Below, one piece after another: positions 45,601 through 54,604 of a stretch of DNA of 64,000 bases. Source of the DNA: Pigmentiphaga daeguensis (lineage in GTDB: Bacteria > Pseudomonadota > Gammaproteobacteria > Burkholderiales > Burkholderiaceae_B); NCBI RefSeq assembly GCF_039523035.1, contig NZ_BAAAEN010000028.1, positions 1-64,000 on the forward strand. The letters run 5' to 3'. Numbering within the stretch: the stretch's first letter is position 1; the number at the start of each line of letters is the position of its first letter. A model generated the notes under the pieces. It had not been told where the DNA came from. It did no database searches and saw nothing but the letters and a program-made list of their open reading frames with translations. Made by a program: the position numbers and the translations under genes.

Positions 45601-45630
45601 CCGGGGGCCTCCCCCGGCCGGCGGGTTTTC
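45601..45630 (+). terminator. Terminator of opgD
   Basis: A 7-bp stem CCGGGGG / CCCCCGG with a 3-nt loop, then a short spacer and TTTT. It begins 6 bp past the opgD stop. Confidence 0.6.
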
Positions 45631-45667
45631 CAATAGACTCGCAGAACACCGCCCGGAATCCGCTTCG

Positions 45668-47887
45668 ATGGATTACTCCACCAAGAACATCAAGAAATTC
45701 ATCTACAGCCAGTACTTCTACATGGGGATCCGGCAGGCGTTGGGCGTGCTCATGCCTGCTCTGGTGCTGCTGGGGCTGTTCCATCACGCGGCCCTGGGGC
45801 TGGCGGCGACGTTCGGCGCCATGTGCGTGGCCATCGTCGACCAGCCCGGGCCCTTCCGGCACCGGCGCAACGAGATGCTGGGCTGCGCACTGCTGGGCAC
45901 GCTGGCGGCGGCCATCACCGCGCTCGCCTCGCCCTACCCGCTGGCGCTGTGGATCGCGGTGATCGCGCAGTGCTTCGGCTTCTCGCTGCTGGCGGTGTAC
46001 GGCCGCAAGGGCGGGCTGATCGGCTTCGGCTGCCTGCTGCTGATGACGCTGACCATGCACGACGTCCTGGACGCGCGCGCCGCCGCCCTGCACACCGCCG
46101 CCGTCCTGGTCGGCGGCCTGTGGTACACGGCGTTCAGCCTGGCCGTGAACCGGCTCCTCTGGTACCGGCAGGCGCAGCAGGCGATCGCCGTCTGCATCTT
46201 CGCCTCGGCCGAGTACCTCGAAGCCAAGGCCCGCTTCTACGATCCGGACGTCGACATCGAAGACAACTACCGGCAACTGATCGCCCGCCAGGCCGCCGTG
46301 GCCGAACAGCAGGAAGCCGCGCGCGACGTGGTGCTGCGCGAACTGCCCCGCCGCTCCGATCGCCGGCGCGACCAGTACCGGACCATGCTGTTCAATCTGT
46401 TCATCGACATCGTCGACCTGCACGAGACCATGGTCGCGGTCCATACCGACTACCTGCTGCTGCGCAGGATGTTCAAGGATTCCGACCTGCTGGTCTTTTT
46501 CCGCGACCTGCTGCACAAGCTCTCGCAGGACACCGAGGCCGTGGGCCTGGCCGTGACGCAAGGCATGCCCAGCAAGAGCAGGGTCACCGTCAAGGCCGAA
46601 GTGCGAGCCATCGAATACGAGATCGAACTGCTCAAGCAGCGCGGCTTCCCCGAGGCCGAGCCGGAAGCCTACGCCGCGCTGATCTCGACCTTCCGCCGCG
46701 CCCGCAACGCCGCCTACATCGTCGACCGGCTGCGCCGCCATACCGACGTCGCTCACCTGGACGAACCGGGCTCGCTCCAGGTCGACGCCTCGCTGCAGCG
46801 CTTCCTGTCCCGCCAGGACTTCAAGCTGGGCCGCCTGAGCAGCAACTTCCGATGGAGCTCGCCGTATCTCCGGCACGCACTGCGGGTCACCTTGGCAGCG
46901 GCGATAGGCATGACCATCTCCAGCGAGTGGCTGATGCCGCACCATGCCATCCACGGCTACTGGGTGGTGCTGACCATACTCGTCATCATGAAGCCCGGCT
47001 TCGCCCTGTCCAAGCAGCGCAACCTGCAGCGCCTGGCCGGAACGCTGATCGGCTGCGCCCTGGTCCTGGCCCTCCTGTTCTTCGTGCACAACAAGTTCGT
47101 GCTGCTGGCGGCGATGTTCGTGGCGGTCGTCATGGCCAACAGCCTGGTGCTGCTGTACTACGTCGGCAGCTCCGCCTTCAATACCGCCTTCGTGCTGCTG
47201 AGCTTCCACTTCCTGGCGCCGGGCTCGCTCATGGTGGTGGGCGAGCGAGCCATCGACACGCTGGTCGGCTCGGCCATCGCGCTGGCCTGCAGCTACGTCT
47301 TCCCCTATTGGGAATACCGGATGCTGCGGCCGCTGCTGCGGCGCGCGATCGAGGCCAATCGCCATTACCTGATGGCCAGCCTGGGACTGGCCGGCACTTC
47401 GGTCGACAACGTCGAGATGCACCAGGAAAACGTCGACTACCGGCTGGCGCGCAAGAACGTGCACATCGCGTTCGGCAACTTCACCAACTCGTTCTACCGG
47501 ATGATGCTGGAGCCCAAGTCCAAGCAGCGTTCACCGGCGCAGTTGAACAGCCTGGTCATCCAGTTGCACGACATGGCCGCGCAGGTGGGCGCGGCGGCGC
47601 CGCTGATCGCCGCGCTGCCTTCGCTGCCGCCGCCGATGACAGAGACGGTCGCGACGGTGGACCGCCTGCTGCGCGACGCCAACGCCGGCAAGCCGCCCCA
47701 GCCGGACGAGGACGACCAGCTCAAGCAGCTGACCCGCGACATGGACGGCGCCGTGGCGGCCGCCCAGGCCGGCACCGCGCCGGCCGACGCCGAGCGCGTG
47801 CTGGTCTTGCAGCAGCTCGCCTACCAGATCAAGCAGATGGCCAAGACCGCGCTGCTGATACGCGCCACGGTCCCGCAGGTGCACTAG
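45668..47887 (+). CDS. FUSC-family inner-membrane transporter (YccS/AaeB-like)
   Basis: A 739-aa protein with two blocks of about five to six membrane helices (about 15-170 and 400-550), each followed by a soluble segment, as in FUSC proteins such as YccS and the aromatic-acid exporter AaeB. The first block has HHAALGLAATFGAMCVAIVDQPGP; the second has HGYWVVLTILVIMKPGFALSK and RLAGTLIGCALVLALL, the FUSC_2 signature. Aromatic or other weak-acid efflux is the usual role. No AaeA-like adaptor is next to it. It converges on cadR. Confidence 0.88.
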   Translation: MDYSTKNIKKFIYSQYFYMGIRQALGVLMPALVLLGLFHHAALGLAATFGAMCVAIVDQPGPFRHRRNEMLGCALLGTLAAAITALASPYPLALWIAVIAQCFGFSLLAVYGRKGGLIGFGCLLLMTLTMHDVLDARAAALHTAAVLVGGLWYTAFSLAVNRLLWYRQAQQAIAVCIFASAEYLEAKARFYDPDVDIEDNYRQLIARQAAVAEQQEAARDVVLRELPRRSDRRRDQYRTMLFNLFIDIVDLHETMVAVHTDYLLLRRMFKDSDLLVFFRDLLHKLSQDTEAVGLAVTQGMPSKSRVTVKAEVRAIEYEIELLKQRGFPEAEPEAYAALISTFRRARNAAYIVDRLRRHTDVAHLDEPGSLQVDASLQRFLSRQDFKLGRLSSNFRWSSPYLRHALRVTLAAAIGMTISSEWLMPHHAIHGYWVVLTILVIMKPGFALSKQRNLQRLAGTLIGCALVLALLFFVHNKFVLLAAMFVAVVMANSLVLLYYVGSSAFNTAFVLLSFHFLAPGSLMVVGERAIDTLVGSAIALACSYVFPYWEYRMLRPLLRRAIEANRHYLMASLGLAGTSVDNVEMHQENVDYRLARKNVHIAFGNFTNSFYRMMLEPKSKQRSPAQLNSLVIQLHDMAAQVGAAAPLIAALPSLPPPMTETVATVDRLLRDANAGKPPQPDEDDQLKQLTRDMDGAVAAAQAGTAPADAERVLVLQQLAYQIKQMAKTALLIRATVPQVH

Positions 47888-47929
47888 GGCCAGTTCCCGC
47901 TAAAAGGAGGCTCGCACAGGCCGGACGGC

Positions 47930-48382
47930 TCAGCCGTGGGTCGGCCCCAGCAGCCCGTGCTTGTGCTCGGCGTCGCGGCGCGCCGGCTCCGGTGCGGCCG
48001 CCAGCCCCTGCAGGATGCCGCAATCGCGCGCGGCGCGTTCGTCCGAGCATTGGCTGCGCAAGGTCTTCAGCGTCGTCTCCAGGGCCTTCAGTTCGGCGAT
48101 GCGGGTGGCGACGTGGCCGATGTGTTCGTCCAGCAAGGCGTTGATCTCGCCGCAGTTGTCCGCGGGATCGTCGCAGAAGCGCAGCAATCGCCGGATCTCT
48201 TCCAGCGTCATGTCCAGCGCGCGGCAGTTGCGCACCAGCAGCAACCGTTCCACGTGCGGTTCGCCGTAGATGCGGTAGTTGGCGGCCGTGCGGGCCGGCG
48301 GCGGCAGCAGGCCCTCGCGCTCGTAGTAACGAATCGTTTCGACCGGCGTGCCGGTCCGCGTGGACAGTTCTCCTATCTTCAT
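47930..48382 (-). CDS. cadR: MerR-family Cd(II)/Pb(II)-responsive regulator
   Basis: A 150-aa MerR-type activator. The winged helix MKIGELSTRTGTPVETIRYYEREGLLP is followed by a coiled-coil dimer helix and metal ligands: Cys in FCDDPADNCGEINALLDEH, and Cys pairs in QCSDERAARDCGILQ near the end, the pattern of CadR/PbrR. It is divergent from the metal ATPase gene, with a MerR-type promoter between them. ATG 48382 aligns with family starts. Confidence 0.93.
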   Translation of the reverse strand: MKIGELSTRTGTPVETIRYYEREGLLPPPARTAANYRIYGEPHVERLLLVRNCRALDMTLEEIRRLLRFCDDPADNCGEINALLDEHIGHVATRIAELKALETTLKTLRSQCSDERAARDCGILQGLAAAPEPARRDAEHKHGLLGPTHG

Positions 48383-48432
48383 CGCATTCCCCGCGGCTGT
48401 TTCCACCTCCCAGGATACGCCAATGTCCCCGC

Positions 48433-48463
48433 TTGACTCTATACCGGCTACAGGGTTTCAAAT
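48433..48463 (+). promoter_or_regulatory. MerR-type promoter of cadA
   Basis: -35 TTGACT (48433-48438) and -10 TCAAAT (48458-48463) are 19 bp apart. Between them lies the dyad ACTCTATA-ccggc-TACAGGGT (48436-48456). The over-long spacer plus dyad is the hallmark of promoters untwisted by MerR proteins; it closely resembles CadR/PbrR targets. Confidence 0.8.
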
Positions 48464-48491
48464 GGATCCGTAACGCCTTTGGAGCAGACGG

Positions 48492-50756
48492 ATGTCCGAT
48501 TCCTGCAAACACTGCCACGGCGACGGCCACGAAGCCGCGCCTGAAACCACTCGCCCGCGCGATGCCTTGCCGGCCACGGACGAAGGACTGCGCACGTCTC
48601 TATTCAAGATCGAGCAGATGGACTGCCCGACCGAGGAACGGCTGCTGCGCAAGGCGCTCGAATCGATGGACGGCGTGCGCACGCTGTCGTTCGACCTGAT
48701 CGGCCGCACGCTGAAAGTCGGCCATGTGCTGGACGACCCGCAACCCATCATGGCGGCCATCGCCGGCCTGAACATGTCGCCGGTGCCGATCGACGCGGCC
48801 GCCGCGCCCGAGGACCAGCCGGCCGAGGCCGCGCCGCGCCAGCCGTGGGCCCGCATGGGCCTGGCCGGCGCCTTCGCGATCGGTTCGGAAGTGCTGGCCT
48901 ACGCCACCGGCGCCGACACCTCGCTGCCCGTGGCCGCGCTGGCGCTGGCGGCCATCCTGCTGGGTGGCCTGGGCACGCTGCGCAAGGGCTGGCTGGCGCT
49001 GCGCCATGTCACCCTCAACATCAACCTGCTGATGACCGTGGCGGTGATCGGCGCGGCCCTGATCGGCCAGTGGCCCGAGGCGGCCATGGTGATCTGGCTG
49101 TTCGGCGTGGCCGAGATGATCGAGGCGCTCAGCCTGACGCGCGCCCGCAACGCCATACGCAGCCTGACGGCGCTGGCGCCCGAGCGCGGCCTGGTCCGCC
49201 AGGGCGACGGCTCGTGGCAGGAAATGCCCGCGCGGCTGATCGGCGTGGATGCCGTGGTGCGGGTGCGGCCGGGCGAGCGCATCGTGCTGGACGGCATCGT
49301 GGTGGGCGGCGCGTCCAGCGTGGACCAGGCCCCCATCACCGGCGAAAGCATGCCGGTGGCCAAGCAGGAAGGCGACGCGCTGTATGCCGGCACCGTCAAC
49401 CAGCAGGGCGTGCTCGAATACCGCGTCACGGCGGCCGCGGGACACACCATGCTGGACCGCATCGCGCAGACCGTGCAGGACGCCCAGGGCAAGCGCGCGC
49501 CCACGCAGCGCTTCATCGATCGCTTCGCCCAGGTCTACACGCCCGCCGTGTTCGTGGTGGCGATCATCGTCGCCGTGGCGGGGCCGCTGGCGTTCGACAT
49601 GGCCTGGCTCGACTCGGTCTACCGCGCGCTGGTCCTGCTGGTCATCGCCTGCCCGTGCGCGCTGGTCATCTCGACGCCGGTCACCATCGTCAGCGGCCTG
49701 GCCTCGGCCGCGCGGCGCGGCATCCTGATCAAGGGCGGCCTGTACCTGGAGCAGGGACGGCGCCTGCGCCGCCTGGCCCTGGACAAGACGGGCACGCTCA
49801 CCCACGGCAAGCCGGCCCTGACCGACGTGGTGACGCTGGGCGCCTCGCCCCTGCCCCGTGCCCGTGCGCTGCAACTGGCCGCCAGCCTGGACGCGCTGTC
49901 GTCCCACCCGGTGGCGCACGCCATCGTATCGGCCCACGCGGGCGCGGCGCTGCCTGTCGAGGATTTCGCGTCGCTGGCCGGGCGCGGCGTCACGGGCCGG
50001 ATCGAGGGCCGGACCTATGCGCTGGGCAGCCTGCGCCTGGCGCGCGAGCTGGGCGCGGCGGACGACGCGCTGGAAACCGGACTGGAAGCGCTGGAGCGCC
50101 AGGGCAAGACCGCCGTCATCCTGTGCGAGGACGACGTGGCCGTGGCCATCCTGGCGGTGGCCGACACGATCCGCGACTCGAGCCGGACCGCCGTGGCCGA
50201 ATTGCGCCGGCTGGGCGTGGAGCCGGTGGTCCTGTCCGGCGACAACGCCGCCACGGTGCGCGCGGTGGCGGCGGAACTGGGCATCGAGGATGCGCGGGGC
50301 AACCTGCTGCCCGACGACAAGCTGGCCGCCGTGGAGGCGCTGGGCCGGGCGGCGCCCGTGGGCATGGTGGGAGACGGGGTCAACGACGCCCCGGCATTGG
50401 CCCGCGCCGACATCGGTTTCGCGATGGGCGCGGCGGGCACCGACACCGCCATCGAAACGGCCGACGTCGCGTTGATGCAGGACGACCTGCGCAAGCTGCC
50501 CGAATTCATCCGCCTGTCGCACCGGACCTCGCGGGTGCTGTGGCAGAACATCGTGTTCGCGCTGGCCATCAAGCTGGTGTTCTTCGTGCTGACCTTCACC
50601 GGCGAGGCCACCCTTTGGATGGCGGTGTTCGCCGACGCCGGCGCCAGCCTGCTGGTGGTGTTCAACGGGCTGCGGCTGCTGCGCCAGCCGCAGCCGGATC
50701 AGGCCGCCTTGCGGCGGAACACCAGCCGGTCCGGGCTCGATGCCGAGGCGTCGTAG
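48492..50756 (+). CDS. cadA: Heavy-metal P1B-type ATPase (Cd/Zn/Pb)
   Basis: A 754-aa metal-exporting ATPase. The N-terminus has CKHCHGDGH and an HMA domain in which the usual CxxC is CPTE (QMDCPTEERL). Core motifs: TGESMPV, the membrane CPC in IACPCALVISTP (Cys387/389), the phosphorylated Asp431 in DKTGTLTHGKP, SSHPVAHAI, and VGDGVNDAPALARADIG. It is controlled by cadR through the MerR-type promoter. The last 58 bp overlap the convergent yaaA gene, so the terminal 19 codons are antisense to yaaA. Confidence 0.95.
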   Translation: MSDSCKHCHGDGHEAAPETTRPRDALPATDEGLRTSLFKIEQMDCPTEERLLRKALESMDGVRTLSFDLIGRTLKVGHVLDDPQPIMAAIAGLNMSPVPIDAAAAPEDQPAEAAPRQPWARMGLAGAFAIGSEVLAYATGADTSLPVAALALAAILLGGLGTLRKGWLALRHVTLNINLLMTVAVIGAALIGQWPEAAMVIWLFGVAEMIEALSLTRARNAIRSLTALAPERGLVRQGDGSWQEMPARLIGVDAVVRVRPGERIVLDGIVVGGASSVDQAPITGESMPVAKQEGDALYAGTVNQQGVLEYRVTAAAGHTMLDRIAQTVQDAQGKRAPTQRFIDRFAQVYTPAVFVVAIIVAVAGPLAFDMAWLDSVYRALVLLVIACPCALVISTPVTIVSGLASAARRGILIKGGLYLEQGRRLRRLALDKTGTLTHGKPALTDVVTLGASPLPRARALQLAASLDALSSHPVAHAIVSAHAGAALPVEDFASLAGRGVTGRIEGRTYALGSLRLARELGAADDALETGLEALERQGKTAVILCEDDVAVAILAVADTIRDSSRTAVAELRRLGVEPVVLSGDNAATVRAVAAELGIEDARGNLLPDDKLAAVEALGRAAPVGMVGDGVNDAPALARADIGFAMGAAGTDTAIETADVALMQDDLRKLPEFIRLSHRTSRVLWQNIVFALAIKLVFFVLTFTGEATLWMAVFADAGASLLVVFNGLRLLRQPQPDQAALRRNTSRSGLDAEAS

Positions 50757-51472
50757 CCGTAGCCTTCGGCATCGAAGCCCTGCAGGCCCTCGGGCTTGGC
50801 GATGCGTTTCTCGATGGCGTGGCGGGCCATCAGGCCCCGCGCACGCTTGGCGTGGAAGCTGATCACCTTGTAGGCCCCGCCCTTCCAGTCCTCGAACACG
50901 CACTGGATCACGCGGGCCTTCAGCGCCTTGCGGTCGACCGCCTTGAAGTACTCCTCGGAAGCCAGGTTCACCACGACCGGATGCCGGTCGGCCTCCTGGC
51001 GCTGGTTCAGGTAGTCGGACAGTTCGCTGCCCCAGTATTCGTACAGGTTCTTGCCCTTGGGGGTCGCCAGCCGCGTCCCCATCTCCAGCCGGTACGGCTG
51101 CATCAGGTCCAGCGGCCGCAGCGCGCCGTACAGGCCGCTCAGGATGACCACGTGCTCTTGTGCCCAGTCCAGTTGGCGGGCCGTCAGCGTGCCAGCGTCC
51201 AGCCCCTCGTAGACGTCGCCGTTGAAGGCCAGCACCGCCTGCTTGGCGTTTTCCGCCGTAAACTTCGGCGTCCACCTGGCGTAGCGGGCCACGTTCAGTT
51301 CGGCCAGCGCCGGGCTCAGGTCCATGAGGCTCGCGACGTCGTCGGCGGACTTGGTTTTCAACACCGAGATGAGCTTCTTGGCGCGATCCACGAACAAGGG
51401 CTGGGTGGACGTCTCGACGTGCGCGGGCGTGTCGTAATCCAGTTTCTTGGCGGGGGAAAGAAGAAACAGCAT
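50699..51472 (-). CDS. yaaA: Peroxide stress protein YaaA
   Basis: A 257-aa YaaA/DUF328 protein that lowers free iron and limits DNA damage during peroxide stress. Signatures: MLFLLSPAKKLDYD at the N-terminus, FNGDVYEGLDA, ILSGLYGALRPLDLMQPYRLEMG, NLASEEYFKAV and KVISFHAKRARGLMARH. It is an OxyR target in E. coli; no clear OxyR site was seen here. It overlaps the cadA end by 58 bp and starts only 17 bp from the divergent ychJ. Confidence 0.95.
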   Translation of the reverse strand: MLFLLSPAKKLDYDTPAHVETSTQPLFVDRAKKLISVLKTKSADDVASLMDLSPALAELNVARYARWTPKFTAENAKQAVLAFNGDVYEGLDAGTLTARQLDWAQEHVVILSGLYGALRPLDLMQPYRLEMGTRLATPKGKNLYEYWGSELSDYLNQRQEADRHPVVVNLASEEYFKAVDRKALKARVIQCVFEDWKGGAYKVISFHAKRARGLMARHAIEKRIAKPEGLQGFDAEGYGYDASASSPDRLVFRRKAA

Positions 51473-51489
51473 GGCGGATACCGGAGCAA

Positions 51490-51903
51490 ATGAAGTCAGG
51501 CGTTAATGTAGACCAATTGTGTCCCTGCGGGCTGCCCCGTCCGTATGCGCAATGCTGCGGCCGGTGGCACCAGGGTCCCGGCCATTTGCAGGCGCCCGAC
51601 GCGCCGGCGCTGATGCGGTCCCGCTACAGCGCCTACGTGCTGGGCAGGCATGACTATGTGCTGGCGACCTGGCATCCCTCCACCCGGCCGGCCGCCCTGG
51701 AACCCGATCCACCGGGCCTGAAGTGGCTGGGCCTGGAGGTGCGGGCCTCGGCGCAGGCGGACGCCGACCACGCCACGGTGGAATTCGTGGCTCGCAGCAG
51801 GCTGGCGGGACGCGCCCAGCGGCTGCACGAGAACAGCCGCTTCGTGCGCGAGGACGGACGCTGGTACTACGTGGACGGGACCTTCCCCGCGCGGAATGGT
51901 TAA
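51490..51903 (+). CDS. YchJ family protein (UPF0225)
   Basis: A 137-aa protein with the N-terminal zinc-binding SEC-C-like motif DQLCPCGLPRPYAQCCGRWHQG, then MRSRYSAYVLGRHDYVLATWHPSTRP and the C-terminal HENSRFVREDGRWYYVDG, which define YchJ. The role is unknown. The short divergent spacer to yaaA means the two promoters must overlap. Confidence 0.92.
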   Translation: MKSGVNVDQLCPCGLPRPYAQCCGRWHQGPGHLQAPDAPALMRSRYSAYVLGRHDYVLATWHPSTRPAALEPDPPGLKWLGLEVRASAQADADHATVEFVARSRLAGRAQRLHENSRFVREDGRWYYVDGTFPARNG

Positions 51904-51966
51904 ACTGCCGGGCGGCGCCCCAGGCGCCGCTTCCGGCCTTCGCCGCCCCGATCCGACCTACACGCC

Positions 51967-52836
51967 ATGCCCGTCCATCCGCTGCACGACCATCCGGCCT
52001 TCACGTCCGAATTCTGCGAACACGAGTACAACAACCTCGCCCGCATTCCCGACCATCCCACCTATACCGCCCGCTGGGCCGCCGACGGCGCGCTGGCCCG
52101 CCGCACGCAAGCCGCGCAGCTGGGACTGCCGTATGGCGAAACGCCGGCCGAAACCCTGGACTATTTTCCGCCGCGCGAGCCCGGCGCCCCGCTGCTGGTC
52201 TTCATCCACGGCGGCTACTGGCGCGCGCTGAACAAGTCCGATTTTTCCTGGATCGCGCCCGCCTATGTCGCGCGCGGCGCCGCCGTCGCCATCGTCGACT
52301 ACGGGCTGGCGCCCGCCACGCCCATCGAGGAAATCGTGCGGCAGATGCTGCGCGCCCATGCCTGGCTGTACCGCCATGCCGCCGAACTGGGTTTCGATGC
52401 CCGCCGCATCGTGACCAGCGGACACTCGGCCGGCGGCCAGTTGACCGCGATGATGCTGGCCGCGCGCTGGCAGGCCTGGTCCACGGACCTGCCGCCCGAC
52501 CTCGTCAGCGGCGGCCTGGCGCTGAGCGGGCTGTACGACCTCGAACCGGTCGCCAAGGCGCCGTTCCTGGCCAACCTCGAATTGACGCCGGCGCGCGTGG
52601 ACGCGCTGTCGCCCGCCTATTTCGTGCCTGAACGCCGCGTGCCGCTGATAGCCGCGGTCGGGGCATCCGAAACGGACGAGTTCCGCCGCCAGAACCGGCT
52701 GATCGCCGCCTGCTGGCCGCGCAACGTCACGCGCACGCTGGAAATACCCGACTGCCACCATCTGGACATCTGCGACCGGCTGGCCGATCCGGCGCAGGAT
52801 TTGTTCGCGGCGGCCTGCGAACTGCTGGGCGTGTAG
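51967..52836 (+). CDS. Alpha/beta hydrolase, arylformamidase-like
   Basis: A 289-aa esterase/hydrolase. The oxyanion motif is FIHGGYWRALNK (HGGYW, typical of kynurenine formamidases), the nucleophile elbow TSGHSAGGQLTAMM, a later Asp region AVGASETDEF and the His in DCHHLDI. The N-terminal part, CEHEYNNLARIPDHPTY, also recurs in bacterial formamidase-like proteins. Kynurenine pathway genes are not adjacent, so the natural substrate is uncertain. Confidence 0.85.
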   Translation: MPVHPLHDHPAFTSEFCEHEYNNLARIPDHPTYTARWAADGALARRTQAAQLGLPYGETPAETLDYFPPREPGAPLLVFIHGGYWRALNKSDFSWIAPAYVARGAAVAIVDYGLAPATPIEEIVRQMLRAHAWLYRHAAELGFDARRIVTSGHSAGGQLTAMMLAARWQAWSTDLPPDLVSGGLALSGLYDLEPVAKAPFLANLELTPARVDALSPAYFVPERRVPLIAAVGASETDEFRRQNRLIAACWPRNVTRTLEIPDCHHLDICDRLADPAQDLFAAACELLGV

Positions 52837-52852
52837 CCCGGCGCCGCCGCGC

Positions 52853-54601
52853 TCAGGCCGGCCGGGTCAGCGCCTCGAATCCGTAGCGGTTCATGCTGCC
52901 GAACGCCGCCATCGCCGGATGCGGAACGAATGCCGTGCGGCAATCGAGCACCGCGGGCAACCCCGAGGCCAGCGCCCGCTCCAGCGCAGGCGCCAGGTCG
53001 CCGGGCTGCGCCACGGTTTCGCCGTGGCAGCCGAATCCGCGCGCGATGGCGGCATAGTCCGTCCCCTCCAACCCCGTGCCCAGCTCGAAATCCGCCTGCG
53101 CCCGCTGTCCTGCGCGGATGATGCCCCAGGCCTCGTTGTTGTGGATGATATTGACGACGGGCAGGCCATGACGCCGGGCGGTATCCAGCTCCTGCAGCGT
53201 GAAGCCGAACGAACCGTCCCCCGTGACGTTGAACACGGCGCGCCCCGGATGCAGGAGCTTCAGGGCCAATGCATACGGCAACCCGAATCCCAGGTGGCTC
53301 ATGCCCGGCTCGTGGAACCGGGAACGCACCTCGCGCACCGGCGTCAGGTCATTGCTCCAGAAGCTCGTATGTCCGCCATCGAAGACTACGACGGCGTCGT
53401 CCGGGATGGCTTGGCCGATCGCGCGCGCCAGCGCCGCCGGATGCATGGATTGCCCCACGGGCGCATCCATGGCCGCCAGGGCCTGTTCGTATCGGGCGCG
53501 CACCGCCCGCAGTCCCGCCAGCCAGCCGTCCTCGACCGCCGCCGGCTCTTGCGGCAGGCACGCCAGCAGATCGTCCAGCGCTTCGCGGACATCGCTGTGC
53601 ATGCCGATCTCGTGCAGCGCCGGCGCCCCCAGCGCCGACGGATCGATATTGACGTTCAGCACCCGGTGCCGGCTGCGCACGAGCGGACCGCGCTCGTCCC
53701 ACATCCATGAGGAATGCCTGCATCCCAGGCTGACGACGACATCGGCCTGGTCGAACGCGCGCGCCACCGCGGCGCCGGCGATCAAGCCGCCATGCCCGAT
53801 GAAGTGCTGGCTGTCGCTGGATATGACGCCAAGCGCCATCTGCGTCGGCACGACAGGCGCGCGCAGGCGCTGCGCGAGCGTGCGTACGCCGCCGGCGGCG
53901 CCCGCCTGGACCACGCCGCCGCCGGCGACGATCAGGGGGCGGCGCGCCTGGGCGAGCAGGCTCGCCGCTTCCCGCACCTGGGCCGCAGGGGGCCGCGGCC
54001 CGGCCACGCCCCGGTAGCGGGACGGCGCGATCGCCAAGGCATCCAGCGGCCAATCATGCGTGCTGGCCAGCACATCCTGCGGAATGTCCAGGTGCACCGG
54101 TCCGGGGCGCCCTCCCAGCGCTTCGCGGAAGGCGCGCCTGACCAGTTCGGGAAGGCGGCGGGCATCATGGACCACGGCATTCCATTTGGTCAGCGGCGCC
54201 AGCACCGCCCGCGTATCCATGTCCATGAACATGCCATGATGCGGATAGGCGGCGGCCCGGTGCTGGTTGGTCGTGATCAGCAGGGCCGCGAGATTGTTAT
54301 TGAAAGCCACGCCGGCGCCGGACGCGAGGTTCAGGCCCCCGGGCCCCATTTCCCCCAGCGCCACGGCCACGCGGCCGGATCCGGCCCGCACCGCCGCCGC
54401 CATCATCGCGCCCGCGGCTTCGTGGCGCACGCCCACGAAGGGAATGGACGAGCGCGATAACGCGTGCAGCAAGGGCGCCAGCTTGCCTCCCACTATGCCG
54501 AAGACATAGGGCACCCCTTCGGCCTGCAGGAGGCGCACCAGGACCTGCGCTCCGGTCAGGCTGGTCGTTGGCGGCCTTCCGGGCGCCTGGTCATGCGTCA
54601 T
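52853..54601 (-). CDS. Thiamine-pyrophosphate-binding enzyme, acetolactate synthase-like
   Basis: A 582-aa TPP enzyme with three domains: the N-terminal Pyr domain (about 15-180; VRLLQAEGVPYVFGIVGGKLAPL with the catalytic Glu in GVRHEAAGAMMA), a central domain (about 205-340), and the PP domain (about 390-550) with NVTGDGSFGFTLQELDTARRHG and NIIHNNEAWG, the Mg/TPP motif. Candidates are 2-oxo-acid decarboxylase, carboligase or an oxalyl-CoA-decarboxylase-like activity; the reaction is not determined. It lies 3 bp after a Bug gene in the same operon, under the likely control of the divergent AraC protein. Confidence 0.88.
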   Translation of the reverse strand: MTHDQAPGRPPTTSLTGAQVLVRLLQAEGVPYVFGIVGGKLAPLLHALSRSSIPFVGVRHEAAGAMMAAAVRAGSGRVAVALGEMGPGGLNLASGAGVAFNNNLAALLITTNQHRAAAYPHHGMFMDMDTRAVLAPLTKWNAVVHDARRLPELVRRAFREALGGRPGPVHLDIPQDVLASTHDWPLDALAIAPSRYRGVAGPRPPAAQVREAASLLAQARRPLIVAGGGVVQAGAAGGVRTLAQRLRAPVVPTQMALGVISSDSQHFIGHGGLIAGAAVARAFDQADVVVSLGCRHSSWMWDERGPLVRSRHRVLNVNIDPSALGAPALHEIGMHSDVREALDDLLACLPQEPAAVEDGWLAGLRAVRARYEQALAAMDAPVGQSMHPAALARAIGQAIPDDAVVVFDGGHTSFWSNDLTPVREVRSRFHEPGMSHLGFGLPYALALKLLHPGRAVFNVTGDGSFGFTLQELDTARRHGLPVVNIIHNNEAWGIIRAGQRAQADFELGTGLEGTDYAAIARGFGCHGETVAQPGDLAPALERALASGLPAVLDCRTAFVPHPAMAAFGSMNRYGFEALTRPA

Positions 54602-54604
54602 GTT

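Noticed and set aside
45068..47464. Minus-strand frame of 798 codons over opgD and the FUSC gene
   Set aside because: Composition typical of an antisense shadow; both opposite genes are well supported.
48600..51275. Minus-strand frame of 891 codons over cadA and yaaA
   Set aside because: It reads yaaA out of frame and cadA antisense; no recognisable protein.
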